In this document: positions 56,807 through 64,000 of the stretch, piece after piece | How the letters are laid out: the number at the start of each line of letters is the position of its first letter | Numbering within the stretch: position 1 is the first letter of the stretch | Origin: Tolypothrix sp. FACHB-123 | GTDB lineage: Bacteria; Cyanobacteriota; Cyanobacteriia; Cyanobacteriales; Nostocaceae | Reading direction: 5' to 3' | Assembly: GCF_014697075.1 (NCBI RefSeq) | Contig: NZ_JACJRE010000001.1 | Span: 186,001 to 250,000 of the forward strand | Length of the DNA: 64,000 nt | The notes under the pieces: generated by a model | The model's database searches: none | What the model saw: only the letters and a program-made list of their open reading frames with translations | What the model was told of the DNA's origin: nothing | Translations under genes and position numbers: made by a program

Positions 56807-58407
56807 ATCAGCACATACTTTTACATATTAAAATCAAACTTTTTTATCAACAAATTTTTGGTTTCACAAAACTTTTTCGTCAATTGATATATTTTAGCTC
56901 TGCTACGATTAGCGCAATTTTAAGCTTATCCCACCCAGCCTTAGCTAATGATATTATCAACACAGAACCAAGCAATATATCATCTTTTAATTCCGTTTCC
57001 CAACTATCAGATCTAAAATTTACCGATTGGGCATTCCAAGCCTTGCAATCCCTAGAACAACGCTACGGTTGCCAGCTTAATTACCATAGCATTTATGCAG
57101 GTAACCAAACTCTTACCCGTGATGAATTTGCAATTCATTTAAATTCCTGCTGGCGGAGAATTCAGCAACTCATTACCGCCAATCAAATAACGGTGAATCA
57201 AGATGATTTAGCAACATTGCAAAGACTGCAAACGGAATTTTCAACTGAATTAAGTCGCTTAGAACGCAAGATAGAAAATTTAGAGTTACAAACTACACAA
57301 TTGCAAACACAACAATTTTCCACCACTACCAAGCTAACAGGAGAAGCCATATTTGCAATTACGGGAGCGTTTGGTGAAAAAAAAAGCGATCGCAATCAAA
57401 AACCCATCGACGATCATCTTGTCCTCAATAATCGTGTACGCTTAAATCTTGATACTAGCTTTAGTGGTAAAGATCGGTTCCGAGTGCGATTGCAAGCAGC
57501 AAATATCTCTAACCTAGAAAAAGCCACAGGTACAGATATGGCTAGGTTAGGCTTTGAAAGTGATAACGATAATGAACTCAATATCAGCCGCTTAGAATAT
57601 ACCTTTCCTATTAGCAAACAAGCCAGAATTTCTCTTAGCGCTACTGGTAGCGAATTAAGCGATTTTGCTGATACAGTAAATCCTTTTTTTATCAGAAGTA
57701 GTCTCGGTGCAATCTCCCGCTTTGGCAGACATAACCCGATTTACCGCCAAAGTGCGGGTATGGGTATAGGTATAGACTATCAACTTAGCAAGAATGTTAA
57801 TTTAAGTATTGGTTATATCGCTGATAATGCTCGCAATCCCAGAGTAGGAATTAGCAAAAGTCCCTATGGTGCAATTGTCCAACTAACTCTAAGACCTAGC
57901 AATAATTATAAATTTGGTTTAACTTATATCCGCTCTTTTAATAACATAAATACAGCAACTGGAAGCGAATTAGCTAATGACCCTTTTAACGATAAAAGTA
58001 ACAGTATCACTGCAAATTCTTACGGATTACAAACCAGTTTGCGATTAAGCCGTCGTTTCACTATAGGCGGTTGGTTTGGTTTGACACAAGCCACCGCCGA
58101 AGACATTACAGGAAAACCCAGCGCTAACATTTTGAACTATGCAATTACCTTAGCCTTTCCTGATTTAGGCAAAAAAGGTAACTTGGGAGGTATTATCATT
58201 GGTCAACCGCCAAAAGTTATGAGTAATGATTTTGGTAGTAGATATCAAGATAAAGCTACCGCTTGGCATTTAGAAATGTTATATCGCTTTCAAATTAATG
58301 ACAATATTGCCATTACTCCTGGGTTATTAATCATCACTAATCCCGAACATAAACAAAATAGCGATACAGTTTATGTAGGCACAATCAGAACGACATTTTC
58401 TTTTTAG
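56803..58407 (+). CDS. SLH-domain/OprB-type outer-membrane porin
   Basis: A 534-residue outer-membrane protein starting at GTG 56803, overlapping the stop of the previous gene (coupled translation). The signal peptide ends SLSHPALA about residue 48. An SLH-like domain follows (LKFTDWAFQALQSLEQRYGC, NQTLTRDEFAIHLNSCWRRI), then a coiled coil (about 145-175, LSRLERKIENLELQTTQLQT), then a beta-barrel (OprB family) with alternating hydrophobic strands and C-terminal Phe (TIRTTFSF). Such porins are the main cyanobacterial outer-membrane channels for ions, sugars or iron. Its coupling to the hydroxylase-fusion gene suggests it transports that pathway's substrate or product. Confidence 0.88.
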   Translation: MNQHILLHIKIKLFYQQIFGFTKLFRQLIYFSSATISAILSLSHPALANDIINTEPSNISSFNSVSQLSDLKFTDWAFQALQSLEQRYGCQLNYHSIYAGNQTLTRDEFAIHLNSCWRRIQQLITANQITVNQDDLATLQRLQTEFSTELSRLERKIENLELQTTQLQTQQFSTTTKLTGEAIFAITGAFGEKKSDRNQKPIDDHLVLNNRVRLNLDTSFSGKDRFRVRLQAANISNLEKATGTDMARLGFESDNDNELNISRLEYTFPISKQARISLSATGSELSDFADTVNPFFIRSSLGAISRFGRHNPIYRQSAGMGIGIDYQLSKNVNLSIGYIADNARNPRVGISKSPYGAIVQLTLRPSNNYKFGLTYIRSFNNINTATGSELANDPFNDKSNSITANSYGLQTSLRLSRRFTIGGWFGLTQATAEDITGKPSANILNYAITLAFPDLGKKGNLGGIIIGQPPKVMSNDFGSRYQDKATAWHLEMLYRFQINDNIAITPGLLIITNPEHKQNSDTVYVGTIRTTFSF

Positions 58408-58478
58408 TCAGTTGTCAGTTGTCAACATTCAACAGTCAACAGTCAACAGTCAACCGTCAACCGTCAACCATCAACAAT
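58408..58478. repeat. TTGTCAG and CAACAGT/CAACCGT heptamer array
   Basis: GTCAGTTGTCAGTTGTCAAC then AACAGTC / AACCGTC heptamers fill the 71-bp gap between converging genes. Confidence 0.85.
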
Positions 58479-59603
58479 TCACCCACCAAACCCAGGAATT
58501 AAACGCTTGAGCGCCCGACTAACAACTTCACCATAGCGCATTTCGCCACAGAGAATTTTACCCATAATTTGCGCACCAGAAGGACGCTTTACACCCACGC
58601 CATAACCCATTTTGGGAAAGCGATAAAATGCATTAGCTAATTTTTGCGCCCAAGCCATATCCGTTCCCCATTGTTCGTTAATGGCATTGGTATATTCTTC
58701 TACAGCGTTAATATCCCCCGACAGCGCCCGATTAATAGCACTGGCTGCTAGCAAACCGCTAAAAATCGAAGGGCGAATACCTTCCGCCGTCATCGGGTCA
58801 ACTACACAAGCTGCTTCCCCAGCCAAAACAGCATTTTGAGTATGTAGCTTTTGATTCCCATTCCACAAGCAAATCGGATGACCGTATTGCTGACAAACTT
58901 TCACATCGACATCAAAAGATTGGGCGTATTCATCTAAAATCTTCTTAAAATCTTGGGGAGGTGCGCCGCCAATAAGCGTACCCACACCTAAAGAATACCC
59001 ATCAGCTTTAGGAAAATTCCAAATATAGCCATTCTTCACCAAGCCAAATTCAAAATGCGCCAGAGATGTATTTTCCACATTGGCGGGAACTTCGGCTTCT
59101 AATGCGCCAGCTAAATGGCGTTTGCGGTCTTTAAAGCCTAACCATTTAGCCATCGGCCCTTTAGCGCCATCAGCAGCGATTAAATAGCGACCTAAAACCG
59201 GGCCATTGGCTGTATTCACCTGCCAAGCATCGCCTGTAAACTCAATACCTGTGACTTCTGTATTATCTTGCAGTTTCGCCCCTTGTTTCTGGGCTTGTTG
59301 GACGAGGAAATGGTCAAAAACATCCCGTCTTACCATCCACATCGGTTCTTTCACGTTGATTTTGGATTCTACTGGATCTTCTAAATTCCAAGTAAAGCGC
59401 AAAGATTCTACTTTAACAGAAATCGCTGGGCTAAAATCAAAATCAAACCATTGAGCGATCGCTGGTGACACTCCACCACCACAGGGTTTATATCTGGGTA
59501 GAGATGCTTTTTCTAAAACTAATACTGAGCGACCCTGCTTAGCCAAATGATAGGCAGCAGTTCCCCCTGATGGCCCGGCTCCAACGATAATACAGTCGTA
59601 CAT
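58479..59603 (-). CDS. Geranylgeranyl-reductase-family FAD oxidoreductase
   Basis: A 374-residue flavoprotein. FAD motif CIIVGAGPSGGTAAYHLAKQ (about 4-23), substrate-site PRYKPCGGGVSPAIAQWFDF, and the second FAD motif NAVLAGEAACVVDPMTAEGI with RPSIFSGLLAASAINRALSG. The GxGxxG and CGGGV signatures place it in the geranylgeranyl reductase family, which saturates isoprenoid double bonds. It is not the classic chlorophyll ChlP, whose start differs; an archaeal-lipid-like or quinone-related substrate is possible. It is transcribed alone with hairpins on both sides. Confidence 0.87.
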   Translation of the reverse strand: MYDCIIVGAGPSGGTAAYHLAKQGRSVLVLEKASLPRYKPCGGGVSPAIAQWFDFDFSPAISVKVESLRFTWNLEDPVESKINVKEPMWMVRRDVFDHFLVQQAQKQGAKLQDNTEVTGIEFTGDAWQVNTANGPVLGRYLIAADGAKGPMAKWLGFKDRKRHLAGALEAEVPANVENTSLAHFEFGLVKNGYIWNFPKADGYSLGVGTLIGGAPPQDFKKILDEYAQSFDVDVKVCQQYGHPICLWNGNQKLHTQNAVLAGEAACVVDPMTAEGIRPSIFSGLLAASAINRALSGDINAVEEYTNAINEQWGTDMAWAQKLANAFYRFPKMGYGVGVKRPSGAQIMGKILCGEMRYGEVVSRALKRLIPGFGG

Positions 59604-59715
59604 ATTGCTGAATTCTTGCTCCTCACTTAGCCCAGCAAAACCTAATCAGGTGGGCATTCCCCACCCTAGACTAGTGTATACTTAGCGCGCATCAAAAATT
59701 CTCACTGATTAAGTA

Positions 59716-59761
59716 AAACCACAGATAAACACCGAATAATAGCGATAAATATCTGTGGTTT
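59716..59761 (-). terminator. Hairpin downstream of frr
   Basis: AAACCACAGATA / TATCTGTGGTTT forms a 12-bp stem around a 22-base loop, followed on the minus strand by TTTTACTT. It lies 115 bp after frr. TTGTCAG and CATGCCC/AATGCCC heptamers fill 59768-59873. Confidence 0.55.
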
Positions 59762-59875
59762 CTAGGTCAATTGTCAGTTGTTAGTGGTCAGTTGTCAGTG
59801 GTGAAAAACTGCCCTTGGGAATGAGGATAGCCTATAGGAGCCGAAGCCAATGCCCCATGCCCAATGCCCCATACC

Positions 59876-60424
59876 CTAAACAGTCGTAATGTCCTTTTCT
59901 TTTTCTGCCAATAATTCGTCAATTCTGGCAGTGTATTTATTAGTTAATTTTTGCAGCTTGTCTTGTTGATCGCGGGATTCATCTTCCGAAATTTCCGCGC
60001 TTTTTTCCTGCTTGCGAATCGAATCTACGGCATCGCGGCGAATGTTACGAATTCCCACACGCCCTTCTTCGGCATATTTAGCAGCCAGTTTGACGAGTTC
60101 TTTACGGCGATCGCTTGTTAGGGGCGGGATATTCAACCTGATTACAGAACCGTCATTGCTGGGAGTTAAACCCACATCTGACAAGGAAATTGCCTTTTCC
60201 ACAATATTCAAGCTACTGCGATCGTAAGGTTGAATCAAAATGGTTGAGGCATCAGGTGTGCTGATATTTGCCAGTGATTTTAATGGCGTTGGTGTACCGT
60301 AATATTCCACCAATACTTTATCTAAGAGACTCGCATTGGCGCGGCCAGTACGAATCGTGTTAAAAGCTCGTTGAGTTGCCTCAACGGTATGTTGCATTTT
60401 ACTCTCAGCTTCAGCTAATTTCAC
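59876..60424 (-). CDS. frr: Ribosome recycling factor
   Basis: A 182-residue RRF, the expected family length, which splits post-termination ribosomes with EF-G. Start chosen at GTG 60424 ([20 protein letters not shown]), with GGGAGG five bases upstream; the longer frame from 60439 is not the family start. Family motifs: [53 protein letters not shown] and the C-terminal [20 protein letters not shown]. The start overlaps pyrH by 14 bp, so its Shine-Dalgarno site is inside the pyrH coding region and translation is coupled. Confidence 0.96.
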   Translation of the reverse strand: MKLAEAESKMQHTVEATQRAFNTIRTGRANASLLDKVLVEYYGTPTPLKSLANISTPDASTILIQPYDRSSLNIVEKAISLSDVGLTPSNDGSVIRLNIPPLTSDRRKELVKLAAKYAEEGRVGIRNIRRDAVDSIRKQEKSAEISEDESRDQQDKLQKLTNKYTARIDELLAEKEKDITTV

Positions 60425-61139
60425 AAGAACCTCCCACAAGGGTGCCTATGGATTCTCCCATGACTGCCCGATGGATATTACCTCGCACCGTTAAGTCAAA
60501 AACCAGAATTGGGATATTATTTTCTTTACACAAGGCAATCGCTGTAGTATCCATTACCCGTAAATCTTGCGCCAAAACATGGGCGTATGTGAGGCTGGTA
60601 TAACGTTTAGCATTTGGATAGACATGAGGATCGGCATCGTATACTCCGTCTACCTTGGTGGCTTTAAAAATCACTTCAGCATCGATTTCTGCTGCTCTTA
60701 ATGCCGCAGTGGTATCTGTGGTAAAGAAGGGATTCCCCGAACCAGCGCCAAAAATTACCACCCGCCCTTTTTCAAGATGACGGATGGCACGACGACGAAT
60801 ATAAGGTTCGGCTAATTCTTGCATAGCGATCGCCGTTTGTACTCGCGTCTGCACCCCTATTCGTTCTAACGAATCTTGCAGGGTCATGGCATTCATTACC
60901 GTGGCAATCATCCCAATGTAGTCAGCAGTGGCGCGATCCATACCCGCCGATGCTGCTTTCACACCACGAAAAATATTGCCGCCGCCCACCACGATCGCGA
61001 TCTGCACGCCAGTGGCTACCACCTCTCCCACCTCTTGGGCTATTTCCTTGACCACTTCTGGATCAATCCCATAGCCCATGTTGCCCATTAAAGCTTCACC
61101 GCTCAGTTTAAGTAAAACCCGTCGGTAATTCGTTCCCAT
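60411..61139 (-). CDS. pyrH: Uridylate kinase
   Basis: A 242-residue hexameric UMP kinase (UMP to UDP) of the amino-acid-kinase fold. Start at ATG 61139 ([20 protein letters not shown]); the frame is open 19 codons further up but the family begins here. Motifs: [76 protein letters not shown] and the C-terminal GTLVGG. The frr gene follows with a 14-bp overlap, the usual pyrH-frr order. Confidence 0.96.
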   Translation of the reverse strand: MGTNYRRVLLKLSGEALMGNMGYGIDPEVVKEIAQEVGEVVATGVQIAIVVGGGNIFRGVKAASAGMDRATADYIGMIATVMNAMTLQDSLERIGVQTRVQTAIAMQELAEPYIRRRAIRHLEKGRVVIFGAGSGNPFFTTDTTAALRAAEIDAEVIFKATKVDGVYDADPHVYPNAKRYTSLTYAHVLAQDLRVMDTTAIALCKENNIPILVFDLTVRGNIHRAVMGESIGTLVGGSCEIS

Positions 61140-61209
61140 GAAGTTACGCTTTGTCGAAACAGTTGCAATTGCCTCCAACTTAAGATAGCAGTACAATGGC
61201 TATCTCTGT

Positions 61210-61764
61210 CTAGTTATGCCAGATTAATGAAGTACCTACCGCCTCAGTTTCTGGTGTATTTATTTTATGGCCTTTTAGCAACGCCGCGATCGCATTTTTT
61301 AAATAATCTTCTCCTGCTGCTAAAGGCTTTTGGGGATGGTCGTCAATAGCTCCCTTGTAGCGTACAATACCCGTCTTATCGATTAAAAAAGCCATTGGTG
61401 TTTTAGTCGCACCAAAGCTTTGAGTCACATCCTGAGTCGAATCCCAAATATAAGGGAAGTTCAACTGATGAGACTCGGCAAAAATGCTCATATTTTCTAA
61501 ACTTTGTTTTGGCTGTCCCATAGCTCCACAGCCATTCATCCCAATTAGTGTAAAACCTATTTTGGCAAATTCTGCCTGAATTTTTTTGAGTCGCTCTAAA
61601 TATAAAGTTACATACGGACAGTGGTTGGACATGGAAATCACAGCAACTGCACGGAACTTATTCAAATAACGGCTAAGATGATGTACTTGATTATCTATTC
61701 CTGGCAGTTCAAAGTCTGGTGCATAGCTCCCAATAGGAGTATCAATAGATTCTAGTATAGTCAT
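61210..61764 (-). CDS. Thioredoxin-fold/AhpC-TSA-like protein with one Cys missing
   Basis: A 184-residue redoxin-like protein: start TILESIDTPIGSYAPDFELPG, active-site loop AVISMSNHCPYVTLYLERLK, then FTLIGMNGCGAMGQPKQSLE, a cis-Pro region FGATKTPMAFLIDKTGIVRY and GAIDDHPQKPLAAGEDYLKN. In the family, the loop usually carries CNHCPYV/F (a CxxC pair); here the first Cys is Ser. That makes a monothiol enzyme, or one relying on another Cys such as the one in NGCGAMG. No signal peptide. It is 70 bp upstream of pyrH on the same strand, so transcripts may be shared. Confidence 0.85.
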   Translation of the reverse strand: MTILESIDTPIGSYAPDFELPGIDNQVHHLSRYLNKFRAVAVISMSNHCPYVTLYLERLKKIQAEFAKIGFTLIGMNGCGAMGQPKQSLENMSIFAESHQLNFPYIWDSTQDVTQSFGATKTPMAFLIDKTGIVRYKGAIDDHPQKPLAAGEDYLKNAIAALLKGHKINTPETEAVGTSLIWHN

Positions 61765-62801
61765 GGGTTTAGGTTTGGAGGAACTAGCAACAAAAAAAAT
61801 TGCGGCAAATTCAGCGTCACTTTCCTAGTTGCAAACCACTCCTTGGCAGATGCTTAATAAGTAATAATTTTAGGAATTAATTTAGCGAGCGTAAATTGTA
61901 AAACTACTGAATCTAATACTGATACTAATTTTGGACAATTGAACTAGATATCATTGTAATTTTTACGCAAGCTAAGACAACTAGGTAGTGGGCGCAGAAT
62001 TTGGGCTATGGTCGAATATTTATAATTCCAGTAGAATTGCTGTAATCAATACTAGCAAGACTTGCTGTTTCCTCAGCCAGGTTAATTCTTTCTTTACTAA
62101 AACTTAATTATGGGTTAATATCTGCGATTTATTGAATAATTGAATTGATTATTTGACTCAGCTTGCTTGCAGGTAGAAGACAATCCTCAGTTCCAGCTCA
62201 TTGCCCTGTAGAGATAAATTCTTCTATGAAACCAAAATAATTGGAAATTCTAGCCAGATTTTAGCAGCCTCATTGAAAATAAATACTATTTGTAAAAAAT
62301 TTACTAAACGTTGTTATAGCTATAGCCATAATACTGTGTATATACCTTATAGCAATTATAAATTTCCCATGATGCATTCAGTTTGTGTTAAATTTGTCCG
62401 CTGTCAACAAAGATAAATACTTACTCTGAGAGTGTAGCTGCTTGACAGCAGCTAATTTAAAAGTATAAATATTGTCTTGCTAACTACTTTCCCAAACCAA
62501 ACTCAGCAGGAAAATATTGGATACAATGTTATTTTTTATACGTAAATATGATATAGGTTTAGTACGGCGCGGCGGACATCAGCCACTGATTGACAACTTC
62601 TCTAACCCTGACGGGACAGTAATCACAAGTTACGGATTCCCATCCAGTGGTAATAGCAGCAAAGTCCCAGTATGAGATTGCAGATGTCACCCCTTTTTGG
62701 CGAATGGCATCAGCAATGCTCTAATTATTTTAAATATTCTTTAAAAATGGCTGCGGTAAAACATTTCGGTCTACTTGTGACATTCATATCGATCAACTGC
62801 C
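61765..62801. other. 1-kb gap with no convincing gene
   Basis: AT-rich. An open frame at 62201-62416 lacks a Shine-Dalgarno site and is not called. On the minus strand 62559-62687 reads a protein-like tail GWESVTCDYCPVRVREVVNQ then WLMSAAPY and stop, with no start or upstream continuation; it may be a relic of a lost gene. Confidence 0.45.
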
Positions 62802-63701
62802 ATGACGAATTATAAAACCACATTTACCGCAACAAAAACTTGGATTTGGCAAGGTTTTCCCATCTGTTATCAAAGTCAAGGAAGTTCTGGCCCAGCCGTC
62901 GTGCTGGTACATGGCTTTGGGGCATCATGGTGGCACTGGCGGCAAAATATACCCGTGTTAGCAGAAAATTGTCGCGTCTATGCCTTAGATTTGATTGGCT
63001 TTGGCAGTTCAGCTAAACCAGAACCCGGTAAAAAAATTGACTACACTCTAGAAACTTGGGGACAGCAAGTAGCAGATTTTTGTCAGGAAGTTGTAGGTGA
63101 ACCAGCATTTTTAGTCGGAAATTCCATTGGCTGCATTGTGGCGATGCAAGCAGCAGTTAGCAACCCAGAGATTGCTTTAGGACTGGCTTTGCTTAACTGT
63201 TCTTTAAGACTATTACACGATCGCAAACGAGCAACTTTACCCTTGTCTCGTCGCCTAGGCGCACCATTGCTGCAAAATATATTATCCATCAAACCGGTTG
63301 GCAAGTTCTTTTTTAATCAAATTGCCAAACCTCAAACAGTCAGGAAAATTCTCCTCCAAGCCTACGCTAACTCTGAGGCGGTGACAGACGAGTTAGTAGA
63401 TATTTTAACCGCGCCAGCTAAAGACCCCGGTGCAGTAGCCGTGTTTCTAGCTTTTACCAGTTATTCTCGCGGCCCCTTACCGGAAGATTTGCTTCCCGTC
63501 CTACCTTGTCCGGCTATTATTATCTGGGGAACAGCTGACCCTTGGGAACCAGTCGATTTAGGTAGAGACTTAGCTGATTATCCGCAAGTATTGAAGTTTA
63601 TTCCCTTAGAAGGCGTAGGACATTGCCCGCAAGATGAAGCACCGGAATTAGTCAACCCAATTTTACAAGATTGGATTAACGAGCGTTCAAGAAATAATTA
63701 A
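62802..63701 (+). CDS. Alpha/beta hydrolase with intact triad
   Basis: A 299-residue alpha/beta hydrolase. The motifs are oxyanion strand VVLVHGFGASWWHWRQNI (about 32-49), LDLIGFGSSAKP, the nucleophile elbow FLVGNSIGCIVAMQAA (GNSIG), the acid strand AIIIWGTADPWEP and the catalytic-His loop GVGHCPQDEAPE. This set matches cyanobacterial and plant chloroplast hydrolases acting on esters such as chlorophyll-derived or lipid-like substrates; no single substrate can be proven. It is directly upstream of metH on the same strand with a 155-bp gap. Confidence 0.9.
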   Translation: MTNYKTTFTATKTWIWQGFPICYQSQGSSGPAVVLVHGFGASWWHWRQNIPVLAENCRVYALDLIGFGSSAKPEPGKKIDYTLETWGQQVADFCQEVVGEPAFLVGNSIGCIVAMQAAVSNPEIALGLALLNCSLRLLHDRKRATLPLSRRLGAPLLQNILSIKPVGKFFFNQIAKPQTVRKILLQAYANSEAVTDELVDILTAPAKDPGAVAVFLAFTSYSRGPLPEDLLPVLPCPAIIIWGTADPWEPVDLGRDLADYPQVLKFIPLEGVGHCPQDEAPELVNPILQDWINERSRNN

Positions 63702-63856
63702 TTTTGGTGAATAGTCAACCGTCAACTATGAACTTTTGACCATAATTTTCTGTTGCCCTGTGCAAATTTATTCCACGGTGGCGAAAATTTGTAAATTTTA
63801 GAAATAATAAGTTAAGTCTAATAAAACACGACTAACATTATTTCCGCACGGAAAAC

Positions 63857-64000
63857 ATGAAACATCCTTTTCTTGAACGCTTACATAATCCAGAAGCCCC
63901 GGTTATCGTCTTTGACGGTGCTATGGGTACTAACTTACAAACACAAAACTTGACGGCTGATGATTTTGGTGGGGCGCAGTATGAAGGTTGTAATGAATAT
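63857..64000 (+). CDS. metH: Cobalamin-dependent methionine synthase, N-terminal fragment (continues off the right edge)
   Basis: The first 48 codons: [20 protein letters not shown] then [19 protein letters not shown] and YEGCNEY. The [10 protein letters not shown] and YEGCNEY elements are the start of the homocysteine S-methyltransferase module of MetH, which makes methionine from homocysteine using cobalamin and methyl-tetrahydrofolate. The rest is outside the window. I see no cobalamin or SAM riboswitch in the 155 bp upstream. The presence of cobO earlier in the window agrees with a B12-using organism. Confidence 0.9.
   Translation, partial: MKHPFLERLHNPEAPVIVFDGAMGTNLQTQNLTADDFGGAQYEGCNEY

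Noticed and set aside
62201-62416. 71-codon open frame
   Set aside because: No Shine-Dalgarno site, unusual Lys/Tyr/Ser composition and no neighbouring support.
63702-63856. Cobalamin or SAM riboswitch before metH (and before cobO at 17765)
   Set aside because: No B12-box-like conserved block or SAM-type stem pattern could be seen in either leader.

Overview
The window looks like chromosome of a filamentous, Nostocales-type cyanobacterium (Nostoc, Calothrix or Tolypothrix-like). Three things point there: the palindrome GCGATCGC (HIP1) is very frequent; heptanucleotide short tandem repeats (TTGTCAG, TTGACTG/TTGACGG, CATGCCC/AATGCCC) sit between genes; and the proteins are cyanobacterial in type (ModBC fusion, SLH/OprB porin, cyclic-nucleotide-binding/C39-like ABC transporter, RTX and pentapeptide proteins). 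This assignment is inferred from sequence style; no rRNA is present.

1-30 kb is mostly housekeeping and metabolic genes. In order: molybdate uptake (modBC cut by the left edge, modA); a tRNA-Ala(CGC); a HAD hydrolase/methyltransferase pair; an RtcB-type RNA ligase; a thioredoxin-NHL (NHLRC2-like) protein; ychF; a GH13 amylase with starch-binding domain; a double-domain PPK2; a lipase-like membrane protein; a TerB-like protein; cobO; a nonsense-interrupted DUF6508 gene running in frame into a macrodomain gene; a deoxyhypusine-synthase-like enzyme; gluconokinase; several conserved hypotheticals; a peptidase M14/AstE-like protein; era; a LuxR-type response regulator; and a histidine kinase. The gaps carry several dispersed repeat families, including two MITE-like elements, one with a perfect 10-bp flanking duplication.

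30.8-33 kb is a 2.2-kb stretch with no convincing gene. It precedes the most distinctive region (33-47.6 kb), an apparent type I secretion and exoprotein island. This holds an RTX protein, a glycosyltransferase fused to a parvulin-type peptidyl-prolyl isomerase, a 1352-residue pentapeptide-RTX protein, a 59-codon peptide gene, a second pentapeptide-RTX protein, a GT-A-like putative glycosyltransferase, and an ABC exporter with an N-terminal cyclic-nucleotide-binding domain and a C39-like domain lacking catalytic residues. A histidine kinase and OmpR-type regulator follow. My inference is that the exporter secretes the RTX proteins, with the PPIase/glycosyltransferase acting on them or on a surface glycan. 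No HlyD-type adaptor is visible here.

51.6-58.4 kb is a same-strand cluster: a P-loop NTPase, an ABC exporter, an alpha-toroid/aspartyl-asparaginyl-hydroxylase fusion, and an SLH/OprB porin. It resembles a small modification-and-export or uptake operon of unknown substrate. The right end has a geranylgeranyl-reductase-family enzyme, frr-pyrH (overlapping), a thioredoxin-like protein, an alpha/beta hydrolase and the first 48 codons of metH.
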